From PALSA-693 sp963729695 (GTDB lineage: Bacteria > Actinomycetota > Acidimicrobiia > Acidimicrobiales > Palsa-688): 64,000 bases of DNA. The notes beneath the pieces are model-generated. The model saw only the letters and a list, made by a program, of their open reading frames with translations. It was not told the DNA's origin and searched no databases. The translations under genes were made by a program, and so were the position numbers. Every line of letters begins with the position of its first letter. Within the stretch, counting starts at the first letter, position 1. Below, piece after piece: positions 9,729 to 17,883 of the stretch. The DNA lies in the NCBI GenBank assembly GCA_963729695.1, contig CAVSOT010000007.1, positions 1,364,001 to 1,428,000 on the forward strand. Reading direction: 5' to 3'.

Positions 9729-10415
9729 CTACCGGGGCGCGGCTTCCCGGTCCACCAGCCAGATGACCTCGTCAGCGGTCACTCGCCCGGCCGGCAGGTC
9801 GGCGCCGTCCACGAGCAACTCCATGGTGGCGCGCATGGCGGTTCCGGCGACGGTGAAGACGACCAAGCGCGAGCGGGCGATCCCCGAGAGGGTGAGCGTC
9901 ATGCGGGCATAGGGATGGCATCCCGACGGGTCATCGTTGAACGCCACCATCTGCCCGGGATCGGCATCGAGGGCGGGTGAGTCGGGAAAGAGCGAGGCGG
10001 TGTGGCCATCCTCGCCCAATCCAAGGTGGATGACATCGAGCTTTCCCATCTCCCCGAGACGTAGCTGGTAGGCGTCCGGACCTTCCTCACAGATCATGGG
10101 GTACACGGCGTTGGCCACGCCGACCCGTTCGAGGAGGGCTTGGCGGCCCAGCAACTGGTTGGACTCGGGATGGTCCGGCGGGACGCAGCGCTCGTCCCCC
10201 CAGTAGATGTTGACGGAGAGCCAGTCGATGGTGTCTGCGCTGTCGGCGGCGAGCTGCTCGTAGCACGGCCGGGCGGTGTCGCCCCCACACAGGGCGAACC
10301 CGAACAGCTCGTCCGGCCGGCCTTCGTAGGCCGAGATGACATGGGCGGCGAACGCCGCGGGCAGGTCGTCGACGACGATCAGCTCTCCGTTCACGCCCGA
10401 GACACTAAGCGGCAC
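9729..10415 (-). CDS. pgl: 6-phosphogluconolactonase
   Basis: Hydrolyses 6-phosphogluconolactone in the oxidative pentose-phosphate pathway. The 228-aa length is typical. Family motifs are FALCGGDTARPCYEQL, NIYWGDERCVPPDHPESN and HLGLGEDGHTASLFP, with late RLVVFTVAGTAM. The usual GGSTP-type substrate loop reads GGDTA here. It lies after opcA on the same strand, the normal actinobacterial order tkt-tal-zwf-opcA-pgl, but a 391-base gap containing a large palindrome separates it from opcA, so it may have its own promoter. Confidence 0.92.
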   Translation of the reverse strand: MPLSVSGVNGELIVVDDLPAAFAAHVISAYEGRPDELFGFALCGGDTARPCYEQLAADSADTIDWLSVNIYWGDERCVPPDHPESNQLLGRQALLERVGVANAVYPMICEEGPDAYQLRLGEMGKLDVIHLGLGEDGHTASLFPDSPALDADPGQMVAFNDDPSGCHPYARMTLTLSGIARSRLVVFTVAGTAMRATMELLVDGADLPAGRVTADEVIWLVDREAAPR

Positions 10416-10806
10416 AGACGGAGCAGTCAGAACATTCCCGGTGACGCGGAGCTGTGATGGTCCGGTGTCGGTCGCTCGGTTCGGCGCGCCGGCTCGCGAC
10501 TCGGGTGCCGGCGGGATCTGGCCATGAACACAAACGCGGCACGGGTTGTTTGCCGGGAGGCCACTCGTGTCCCGTTGTGGTCACATGTAACCACAACGGG
10601 ACACGGGTAGCCCTGTCCGCCGGCAGCCGTGTCACGTTTGTGTTCCGGGGTGGGGCTGGCGCCGCAACCGCTGCTACCCCGGACACGGCCGGCGCGCCGC
10701 AACCAAAGGCCACCTCGGACCGGCCGGCGCGCCGCAACTAACGCCACCCCCGGACCGGCCGGCGCCGGGCCCACAGCAGCCCGAGGCCTCCAGGCCCCCC
10801 GGTCCG
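10416..10806. other. Intergenic region opcA-pgl with large palindrome
   Basis: A 391-base gap between two co-directional genes. The centre holds a 120-bp nested palindrome (10526-10645). To its right is a GC-rich stretch with repeated CCGGCGCGCCGCAAC-like segments (about 10688-10740). No gene is supported. Confidence 0.65.
10526..10645. repeat. 120-bp nested palindrome (GTGTCCCGTT family)
   Basis: Outer arms GAACACAAACG (10526-10536) and CGTTTGTGTTC (10635-10645) are perfect. The inner 16-bp arms CGTGTCCCGTTGTGGT (10566-10581) and its complement (10590-10605) are also perfect and flank an 8-base loop. The stretches between inner and outer arms are partly complementary. Outer and inner arms share the same centre of symmetry. 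A related element sharing GTGTCCCGTTG and AGTTGCC/GGTTG words is at 29721-29837. Confidence 0.8.
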
Positions 10807-11811
10807 TCAGCCGGTGGGCAGGGTGGTGGCGGCCGAGAGGGCCCGCTCCCAGACCGGGTCGGGTTCGAGGTGGGTGAGGGCGTCGGCCAACGAGGTCGCC
10901 AGCGGGTCCTGCGCCAGCGCGATCGACTGAGGTGCAGCCCGCTCCGGCGCCCCTGGTTCAGACCCGGCGGGGATCACCGCCCGGGCGGCGACGGTGCGTT
11001 GCGGTTCACCCCGGCCGACCTCGAAGAGGGCGGTCTGCCCGTTCTGCCGGCATAGCACCCGGATTTCCACGTGCCGCGCGTCGACCAGATGAACCTGGTG
11101 CGGCAGGAGCTGGAGCTGGGCGGTGAGCCACCCGCCGAGCAGGCGGCGCGGCCCGATCTTCCCGGTGATCTCCACCGACTCGATCGCGCTCAGCCACTTG
11201 CGATGCCCGGCCGGTTCGAACAACCCGCTCAGCAGCTCCCGCCAAGGTCCGAGACGGATCCACGACAAATCGACGACGGTACGGCGGCGGGCCAGCTCCA
11301 AGAGGGCCCGCAGCTGGCCGCTGCCGGCGGCGTCGCGGCTGTCGATGAGGACGGTGGTGGCCACGGACAAAAGGGGGTCGGCCGGGTCGGGGACGTCGCC
11401 GACGTACCAGACCGGCACCGGCAGGTCGGCCAGCGTGAACGTCTCGACGAGGGAGTCCAGATGGTTGGCGGCCTGGCCGCCGACCATAAGGGTGACCTCC
11501 TCGAAATTGACCTGGTGGCCCTCGACCTCTACGGCGAAGAGGGCCGCTCTTCCGTCCAGGGTGGCCACCTGGTCGGGATCAGGGCGAAGGAGCACGATGC
11601 GGGCCGGGTGGTGGCGGCCCAGGAAGCGCAAGGCTCGGATGGCCGCGTAGGCCTGCTCGTCCGCGGGCATGACGGCCACCAAGGTCATGACGGCCGTGCG
11701 GATGGCGTTCTTGCTTATCGCCTGGTGCCGCAGGTCGGCGAGGGCCTCGACGATGTCGGTCAGCCGGACGCCCTGCGCATCCCAGCAGTCGACCTCTACG
11801 GGGTTCGCCAT
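10807..11811 (-). CDS. opcA: Glucose-6-phosphate dehydrogenase assembly protein OpcA
   Basis: OpcA is an accessory protein needed for full glucose-6-phosphate dehydrogenase activity in actinobacteria and cyanobacteria. The 334-aa protein has the family's N-terminal region (RTAVMTLVAVMPADEQAYAAI, RFLGRHHPARIVLLRPDP) and the W-rich centre (PVPVWYVGDVPDPADPLLSVA, VDLSWIRLGPWRELLSGLFEP). The start overlaps the end of zwf by 16 bases, indicating coupled translation with its client enzyme. No frame problems are seen. Confidence 0.93.
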   Translation of the reverse strand: MANPVEVDCWDAQGVRLTDIVEALADLRHQAISKNAIRTAVMTLVAVMPADEQAYAAIRALRFLGRHHPARIVLLRPDPDQVATLDGRAALFAVEVEGHQVNFEEVTLMVGGQAANHLDSLVETFTLADLPVPVWYVGDVPDPADPLLSVATTVLIDSRDAAGSGQLRALLELARRRTVVDLSWIRLGPWRELLSGLFEPAGHRKWLSAIESVEITGKIGPRRLLGGWLTAQLQLLPHQVHLVDARHVEIRVLCRQNGQTALFEVGRGEPQRTVAARAVIPAGSEPGAPERAAPQSIALAQDPLATSLADALTHLEPDPVWERALSAATTLPTG

Positions 11812-13403
11812 TGTCGCCCGTCGCGCTCGATGAGCTGATCGGCTTGGCGGGGACCCCAGGTCCCCGCCGCGTAGCCGGCCAGCGGGGTGGGGCGGTCGGC
11901 CCAGGCGGTGAGCAGCGGCTGCACGATCTGCCAGGCCTGGTCGACCTCGTCGCTGCGGATGAACAGGGTCGGGTCGCCGACCATGGCGTCGAGCAGGAGG
12001 CGCTCGTAGGCGTCAGGTGGCTCTTCGAGGAAGGCGGTGCCGTAGGACATGTCCATCAACACGTCGCGGACCCTGAAAGCCTGACCAGGGACTTTCGCCC
12101 CGAAGCGGAGCGCGACCCCCTCGTCGGGTTGGATGCGGAGGACCAGGGCGTTGGGGCGCAGGTCGCGGCTCTCGGCCGCAGTGAACGCCAAATGGGGGAC
12201 GCCCTGGAACTGCAACGCCACCTCGGTGATCCGCTTCGGCAGGCGCTTGCCGGTCCGGATATAGATCGGCACCCCCGCCCACCGCCAGTTGTCGACATAC
12301 AGCTTCATGGCGACGTAGGTCTCGGTCTGGCTCTTCGGGTCGACGTCGGGCTCCTGGCGGTAGGCGGGCACGGCCACGCCTTCGCTCCACCCGCTGTCGT
12401 ACTGGGCCCGGACCACGTCCGTGAGGACCTGCTCCGGGGTGGGGATTACCACCGACCGCAGCGCCTTGACCTTTTCGTCGCGGATGCCCTGGGCGTCGAT
12501 CGACCCGGGGGGTTCCATCAGAGTCAGGGAAAGGACCTGCATGACGTGGTTCTGCACGATGTCGCGGAGGGCGCCGGCCCGCTCGTAGAACCCGCCCCGT
12601 TTTTCGACTCCCAGCGACTCAGCGACGGTTATCTGTACGTGATCGATGTAGCTGCGATTCCACAGCGGCTCGAAGATGGCGTTGGCGAAGCGCAGCGCCA
12701 GCACGTTCTGAACGGTCTCTTTTCCGAGGTAGTGGTCGATCCGGTAGATCTGCGATTCGGCGAAGTTGCGGTGCAGGGCGGCGTCGAGCTCGCGGGCACT
12801 CTCCAGATCGCGACCGAAGGGTTTCTCGATGACCAGACGGACCGCGGCTCCCGGCTGGCTGGGTCGGTTGAGGCCCTGCCAGCCGAGCCGGTCGGAGACC
12901 TCCTGGAACACCGCCGGGACGGTCGCCAGGTAGAAGGTCCGGTTGCCGGGGAGGCCGAGCTCGGCATCGAGGTCGTCGAGCTGCTCGTGGAGTCGGGTGA
13001 AAGTGGATAGGTCGTCGTAGTCGCCGGCCACGTAGCGGCTGTGCTTCACCACTTCCTCCCAGCCCGGACCGCTCTCCGGCACCGAGGAGAGCATGAGCTG
13101 GCGGAACCCTTCGTCGTCGAGGGGCGTGCGGGCCACTCCGACGACCGCGAACCCGTCCTGCAGCAGGCGCCGGCGCGAGAGGCTCTCGAGGGCCGGAAGC
13201 AGCTTGCGGGAGGTCAGGTCCCCGGAAGCCCCGAACACGACCAGCAGCCCAGGCGGCGCTCGACGGACGGCCTGGATGCCCTCCGAGAGCGGGTTGGGAG
13301 GGAGCGGCTCGACGGCCGGGGCAGGCGCCGCGCCCGCGACGGCTGCCGCTGGTCCTCCCTCCAGTGGTGCGTCCCCCGCTTCGCTCGCGGCTGCCTCGGT
13401 CAT
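11796..13403 (-). CDS. zwf: Glucose-6-phosphate 1-dehydrogenase
   Basis: Oxidises glucose-6-phosphate to the lactone with reduction of NADP(+). The NADP motif GASGDLTSRKLLPAL lies near residue 46, after a 40-residue Ala/Pro-rich leader that the enzyme usually lacks. The substrate and catalytic segments RIDHYLGKETVQN and EKPFGRDLESARELD are present. The ATG start at 13403 was chosen because it overlaps the TGA of tal (ATGA); the open frame continues upstream inside tal. 535 aa, intact. It is the third gene of the pentose-phosphate operon. Confidence 0.95.
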   Translation of the reverse strand: MTEAAASEAGDAPLEGGPAAAVAGAAPAPAVEPLPPNPLSEGIQAVRRAPPGLLVVFGASGDLTSRKLLPALESLSRRRLLQDGFAVVGVARTPLDDEGFRQLMLSSVPESGPGWEEVVKHSRYVAGDYDDLSTFTRLHEQLDDLDAELGLPGNRTFYLATVPAVFQEVSDRLGWQGLNRPSQPGAAVRLVIEKPFGRDLESARELDAALHRNFAESQIYRIDHYLGKETVQNVLALRFANAIFEPLWNRSYIDHVQITVAESLGVEKRGGFYERAGALRDIVQNHVMQVLSLTLMEPPGSIDAQGIRDEKVKALRSVVIPTPEQVLTDVVRAQYDSGWSEGVAVPAYRQEPDVDPKSQTETYVAMKLYVDNWRWAGVPIYIRTGKRLPKRITEVALQFQGVPHLAFTAAESRDLRPNALVLRIQPDEGVALRFGAKVPGQAFRVRDVLMDMSYGTAFLEEPPDAYERLLLDAMVGDPTLFIRSDEVDQAWQIVQPLLTAWADRPTPLAGYAAGTWGPRQADQLIERDGRQWRTP

Positions 13404-14500
13404 TTTGCTTTGAGAGCGCTGGCCTTGTCGTGGAGCGCCTGTAGCAGCTCGTCGTAGCTCTTGGTGAAGGCGGCGACGCCCTCCTCTTCCAGGACCCGCG
13501 TGACGTCGGCCAGGTCGACCCCCACCTGGCTGAGGGCGTCGATGTGCGCCCGGGCCCCGTCGTAATCGGTGTCGATGGTGCGAGCCACGGTGCCGTGGTC
13601 CAAGAAGGCGGCCACGGTGCCATCGGGCATGGTGTTGACCGTGTGGGGGCCGATCAGGTTGTCGACGTACAGCAGATCGGGGTAGGCCGGGTTCTTGGTC
13701 GACGTCGACGCCCACAGGGGCCGCTGCACATGGGCGCCCTTGGCCGCCAGGGCCTCCCACCTCGGCCCGGAAAACCGCTGTTCGAACTGCTCGTAGGCCA
13801 GCTGGGCCTGGGCGACGGCGGCGCGACCCAGCAGGTCAGAGTCGTGATGCCCGCCGGCCTCCAGCCTGCGGTCCACCTCGGTATCGACCCGGCTCACGAA
13901 GAATGACGCCACGCTGTGGACTCCACCCAGTTCGCCCCCGGACGAGGCCAAGGTTTCCAGCCCGCTGAGATAGGCCTCGATGACCTCGTCGTAGCGCGGC
14001 AGGCTGAAAATCAACGTCACATTGATGTTGCGTCCCTCGGCGATCATCTGCCGGATGGCGGGCACGCCCTCTTCAGTAGCCGGGATCTTCACGAACAGGT
14101 TGGGGAGCTGAATGCGCTGGTGCAGGTCCCGGGCCGCGGCGATGGTGGCGTCGGTGTCGTTGGCCAGGACGGGCGATACTTCCAGCGACACGAAGCCGTC
14201 GATGCCCTTGCTGGCGTCGAAGACCGGCCGCAGGATGCCGCAGGCGGCCTTGATGTCGTCGATGGCCATGTCCCAGAAGGCCTGTTCGACGGACACCCGG
14301 TCGATGAGGCTGCTGAACTCCTCGTCGTAGGCGCTCGATCCGGTCATGGCCCTTTGGAAGATGGTGGGGTTCGAGGTGACCCCGCGGATGCCGTCATCGA
14401 CCAGCTTCTGCAGTCCTCCTTCGAGGATGCTTGGGCGGCTGACATTGTCGATCCAGGGGCTTTGACCCTGGATGGCGTACAGGTCGTGTAGTCGAGTCAT
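13400..14500 (-). CDS. tal: Transaldolase
   Basis: Transfers a dihydroxyacetone unit from sedoheptulose-7-phosphate to glyceraldehyde-3-phosphate in the non-oxidative pentose-phosphate branch. The early motif VTSNPTIFQRAM and the Schiff-base lysine motif LFVKIPATEEG are present. Its 366 aa fit the long actinobacterial transaldolase class. It directly abuts tkt (the tkt stop is the base after the tal start codon) and overlaps zwf by four bases. Confidence 0.94.
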   Translation of the reverse strand: MTRLHDLYAIQGQSPWIDNVSRPSILEGGLQKLVDDGIRGVTSNPTIFQRAMTGSSAYDEEFSSLIDRVSVEQAFWDMAIDDIKAACGILRPVFDASKGIDGFVSLEVSPVLANDTDATIAAARDLHQRIQLPNLFVKIPATEEGVPAIRQMIAEGRNINVTLIFSLPRYDEVIEAYLSGLETLASSGGELGGVHSVASFFVSRVDTEVDRRLEAGGHHDSDLLGRAAVAQAQLAYEQFEQRFSGPRWEALAAKGAHVQRPLWASTSTKNPAYPDLLYVDNLIGPHTVNTMPDGTVAAFLDHGTVARTIDTDYDGARAHIDALSQVGVDLADVTRVLEEEGVAAFTKSYDELLQALHDKASALKAK

Positions 14501-16519
14501 CTAGCTGTCCTCCTCCGTATCGTCGAACTCCGCAGAGTCGAAGGACTCCAGGTCGTCGAGCAGGGCACGCGCCCGGTCGGCGACGTTGTCGGCGGTGAAG
14601 CCGAAGGCCTCCAGTACCTGCGCTCCCGGCGCCGACGCCCCGAAGTGGTCGATGGCCACCGAGTCGTCGGCCCAACGCGACCAGCCGAACGAGGCGGCCG
14701 CTTCGACCGACAGGACCGGTGCCGGGGCGCCGAGCACCTCGTCCTGGTAGTCGTCGTCCTGCTCGTCGAACAGATCCCAGCTCGGCATAGATACCACGCG
14801 CGCCGCGATGCCCTCGGCGGCGAGTTGCTCGGCGGCGGCGACGCACACCGAGACTTCGGAGCCGGTGCCGATGAGCACGATGTCGGGGTCTTCGCCCCCC
14901 TCCACCAAGGGGTACGCGCCTCGCTCGACGTTGGCGGCGAGCGTGTCGGTGCCTTGCAGCACGGGGATGTTCTGCCGGCTGAGGATCAGCGCCGTCGGTC
15001 CGCCCCGCTCGATGGCGATGCGCAGCGCGTGCGCCGACTCGTTAGCGTCGGCCGGGCGGATCACCCGCAGGCCTGGCATGGCCCGCATGGCGGCCAGCTG
15101 CTCGATGGGTTGGTGGGTCGGACCGTCCTCGCCGAGCCCCACCGAGTCGTGGGACCAGAAGAAGATCACCTTGGCCTCCGAGATGGCGGAGAGCCGGACC
15201 GCGCCGCGCATGTAGTCGCTGAACACGAAGAAGGTGCCGCCGATCGGGATGGTGCCCCCGTGCAGGCTGAGCCCGTTGAGAATGCCGCCCATGCCGTGCT
15301 CCCGGACGCCGAAGGCCAACGCTCTGCCCTCGGGGTGTTCCCTGCTCTGGAGCTCGGTCCCCTCCAGCTTGGTGCCGGTGTTGCCGGTGAGGTCGGCACC
15401 ACCTGATACCAGTCCGGGCACCTCGTCCTTGAGGGCGTTGAGGGCCGCATTGATGGAATGGCGGGTGGCCACCTGCTCGCCGGGTTTCGTCCAGGTCGGC
15501 AGCTTCGCCTGCCATCCGGGGCGACCGGTGCCCGCCCACACGTTGTCCCACTCTTCGCGGTCGCCGGTCCAGTCCGACAGCCGCTTGGCCCAGGTTTGGC
15601 GGGCCGCTTGCCCGCGCCGGATCGCCTCTCGGTACATCTGGAGCACGTCGTCCGGTACCCAGAAGGTTTCTTTGGGCGGCAGCCCGAGCAGCTCCTTGGT
15701 CGCTTCCACCTCCTCGACGCCGAGGGGGGAGCCGTGCGCCTTGGGGTTGTCGGTCATATCCGGCGCCGGCCAGGCGATGTGGCTCCGCAGGATCAACAGG
15801 CTGGGTCGATCCTCCTCGGCCATGGCGCCGCGCAGCGCCTTTTCCAAGGCGTCGGTGTCGTTGGCCATCTCGCCGAGTCGGTCGACATGCCATCCGTAGG
15901 CTTCGAAGCGCTTGCCGGCGTCGTCGTTGAGGGCGATCTCGGTCCGGCCGTCGATGGTGATGTGATTGTCGTCGTAGACGTAGATCAGCCGCCCGAGGCC
16001 CAGGTGCCCGGCCAGTGAGGCGGCCTCGTGGCTGATGCCCTCCATCAGGTCGCCATCGCTGCAGATCACGAAGGTGTAGTGATCCACCAGGTTGGAGCCG
16101 AACCGGGATCGCAGGATCCGCTCGGCCAGCCCGAGCCCCACCCCGTTGGCGACGCCCTGGCCGAGGGGCCCGGTCGTCACCTCTATGCCCGGCAGCTCGT
16201 GCCGCTCCGGGTGGCCGGGGGTGCGGCTGTGGAGTTGGCGGAACTGGCGTAAGTCCTCGAGCTCCACGCCGTACCCGGTCAGGTACAGCATCGAGTAGAG
16301 CAGGATGCACGCATGGCCGCAGGACAGGACGAACCGGTCCCGGTCGGGCCACTCCGGTTCGCTCGGATCGTAGGTCATCACCCGGGTCCACAGCACGTGG
16401 GCGAGCGGTGCGAGGGCCATAGCCGTACCGGGGTGCCCGGAGTTGGCTTTTTGGGGGGCGTCCATGGCGAGGCCCCGGATGACGTTGATACCCAGCTGTT
16501 CCAGGTCGTGATCCGTCAT
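14501..16519 (-). CDS. tkt: Transketolase
   Basis: Thiamine-diphosphate enzyme moving two-carbon units between sugar phosphates. The start MTDHDLEQLGINVIRGLAMD at 16519 fits the family; the longer frame upstream has no support. The thiamine motif GDGDLMEGISHEA continues to YDDNHITIDG, and the second-domain sequence GVREHGMGGILNGLSLHGG and later HDSVGLGEDGPTHQPIEQL are classic. 672 aa with an acidic C-terminal tail. It is the first gene of the tkt-tal-zwf-opcA-pgl operon, so the operon promoter probably lies in 16520-16584. Confidence 0.96.
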   Translation of the reverse strand: MTDHDLEQLGINVIRGLAMDAPQKANSGHPGTAMALAPLAHVLWTRVMTYDPSEPEWPDRDRFVLSCGHACILLYSMLYLTGYGVELEDLRQFRQLHSRTPGHPERHELPGIEVTTGPLGQGVANGVGLGLAERILRSRFGSNLVDHYTFVICSDGDLMEGISHEAASLAGHLGLGRLIYVYDDNHITIDGRTEIALNDDAGKRFEAYGWHVDRLGEMANDTDALEKALRGAMAEEDRPSLLILRSHIAWPAPDMTDNPKAHGSPLGVEEVEATKELLGLPPKETFWVPDDVLQMYREAIRRGQAARQTWAKRLSDWTGDREEWDNVWAGTGRPGWQAKLPTWTKPGEQVATRHSINAALNALKDEVPGLVSGGADLTGNTGTKLEGTELQSREHPEGRALAFGVREHGMGGILNGLSLHGGTIPIGGTFFVFSDYMRGAVRLSAISEAKVIFFWSHDSVGLGEDGPTHQPIEQLAAMRAMPGLRVIRPADANESAHALRIAIERGGPTALILSRQNIPVLQGTDTLAANVERGAYPLVEGGEDPDIVLIGTGSEVSVCVAAAEQLAAEGIAARVVSMPSWDLFDEQDDDYQDEVLGAPAPVLSVEAAASFGWSRWADDSVAIDHFGASAPGAQVLEAFGFTADNVADRARALLDDLESFDSAEFDDTEEDS

Positions 16520-16584
16520 GAGCCCAACCCTACCCACGTCCCCGGCGCCCACTTGCCACGCGCCGGAATCGGGTGCCAGTTGGC

Positions 16585-16974
16585 TCAGATTGGAGGCAAC
16601 AGGGTCAGTGGTACGACGGTGGGCGGTCCGTCGGGAAGGAGCCGGCAATGCGCTTCAATGGTGTTGAATTCGGCGTATTCGAGCTCGCCCCTGACGAGGC
16701 GGTAGGTGAATTTTCCCGGCTCGACCGTGAACGGCGAGACGTTGCGGGCCACCTGTTCGCCCTGCTCGTCTCGGAACACCACCTCCAGGATTCCCTGTCC
16801 GTCCTCGTCGGCCCGGCACCGGACCAGGACGATGAGGTGCGGAGTGACGGTTACCGGTGGGGGAGACGGAGCCGGCATCGAGAACATGATCCCGAGCAGG
16901 TCGATACGAGTGGACGGCCCAGGCACGGGACGTAGATCGATGTTCTCGGCAAAAAGGGCGGAGACGATGTCCAT
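16585..16974 (-). CDS. Conserved hypothetical protein (129 aa)
   Basis: A 129-aa soluble protein, likely all-beta, that begins MDIVSALFAENIDLRPVPG. It looks like a compact single domain with Pro-rich early loops (SMPAPSPPPVTVTPH) and strands such as LIVLVRCRA and GILEVVFRDEQGEQVA. It may belong to a small actinobacterial DUF that I cannot name with certainty. The start at 16974 follows a GGAGGGCGGCC stretch that can act as ribosome binding site; a longer frame upstream overlaps the desaturase and is unlikely. It is 14 bases after the desaturase on the same strand, so probably co-transcribed. Confidence 0.7.
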   Translation of the reverse strand: MDIVSALFAENIDLRPVPGPSTRIDLLGIMFSMPAPSPPPVTVTPHLIVLVRCRADEDGQGILEVVFRDEQGEQVARNVSPFTVEPGKFTYRLVRGELEYAEFNTIEAHCRLLPDGPPTVVPLTLLPPI

Positions 16975-16988
16975 ACGGGCCGCCCTCC

Positions 16989-17762
16989 TTACTGATTGCT
17001 GAGGGCAGCCGCGGGTGCTTGCTCCGCGCTCGGGATGATCCGGGGTGCCGAATGACGGACGCTCAGCCAGCGCAGCTTGCGGGCGACGGCGATGGTCCAC
17101 CACCCGGGATCGATCTCCCGCCGCCGGAACGAGAGCCGGGCCGACGTAGGCGCGGCGTGATGGTTGCTGTGCAGGCCTTCTCCGGCGGTGAGCCAGGCCA
17201 GCCACTGGCTGTTCGCCGCCCACCCGGTGAACGGTCGGCGGCCGAAACTATGGCCGACCGCGTTGACTGCGGAGTTGAGCGCGAGATAGCTGACGACGTG
17301 GGTGCCCGCCGCGATGAGCGCCAGTTGCCAGTTACCGAGGAAGATCAAGAACAGCAGCGCCACGCCGACGGCAAGGCCGACATACCCCCGATCGAACAGC
17401 ACCCTGTCCCACCGGTCAGGAGCGAGGTCCTTGGCGTACTTTTCCACCGTGAGCGGGTCCCGGGCCACCCGCCGGTACAGCACCACGTTGCCGATCTGCA
17501 CGGTGGCGAACCCTTCGAGCAGCGGCGAGTGCGGATCGCCTCGGACGTCGGTGTAGGCGTGATGTTTCCGATGAACCGCAACCCACTCACGGGGCTTTAT
17601 GCCGGTCATGACCCAGGTGAGGACACGGCAGGTGAAGCGGAGACTCGGGCGCATGGTGATGGCTCGGTGCGACAGCGTCCGGTGCAGGAAAACCGTCGTC
17701 AGGAACAGCGAGACCTGGCAGACGATCAGTCCCGCCACCACTGCGATGAGAATTCCAGGCAT
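16989..17762 (-). CDS. Acyl-CoA/fatty acid delta-9 desaturase
   Basis: Membrane diiron desaturase introducing a double bond into acyl chains. All three histidine boxes are visible: HRTLSH (about residue 27), HRKHHAYTD (about residue 65) and GEGLHSNHHA (about residue 193). Hydrophobic helices flank them (ILIAVVAGLIVCQVSLFLTT; VGLAVGVALLFLIFLG). Its 257 aa are a little short but complete for the bacterial SCD-like group. It is divergent from dacB, with a 117-base shared control region, and should act in cold or membrane-fluidity adaptation. Confidence 0.92.
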   Translation of the reverse strand: MPGILIAVVAGLIVCQVSLFLTTVFLHRTLSHRAITMRPSLRFTCRVLTWVMTGIKPREWVAVHRKHHAYTDVRGDPHSPLLEGFATVQIGNVVLYRRVARDPLTVEKYAKDLAPDRWDRVLFDRGYVGLAVGVALLFLIFLGNWQLALIAAGTHVVSYLALNSAVNAVGHSFGRRPFTGWAANSQWLAWLTAGEGLHSNHHAAPTSARLSFRRREIDPGWWTIAVARKLRWLSVRHSAPRIIPSAEQAPAAALSNQ

Positions 17763-17826
17763 TGCGCCACGGTACCCTGTAGGACCTGCCAGGCGGTGCC
17801 GTCGCCACGGTTGCGTCTGCGGCCGC

Positions 17827-17832
17827 TACCTT
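17827..17832 (+). promoter_or_regulatory. TACCTT -10 box before dacB leader ORF
   Basis: TACCTT ends six bases before the ATG at 17839. This fits the TANNNT -10 element of a leaderless actinobacterial transcript. No clear -35 is seen. Confidence 0.4.
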
Positions 17833-17838
17833 CGGGGC

Positions 17839-17883
17839 ATGCCCGATGGGATTCCGCATCGGCCGGCGTTTATCCGCCAGTGA
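17839..17883 (+). CDS. 14-aa leader ORF overlapping dacB start
   Basis: A short frame MPDGIPHRPAFIRQ begins at an ATG six bases after a -10-like TACCTT. Its TGA overlaps the GTG start of dacB (GTGA). Two readings are possible: a coupled leader peptide, or the true dacB N-terminus split by one missing or extra base near 17880. The frame-rich errors elsewhere make the second reading quite possible. Confidence 0.3.
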   Translation: MPDGIPHRPAFIRQ

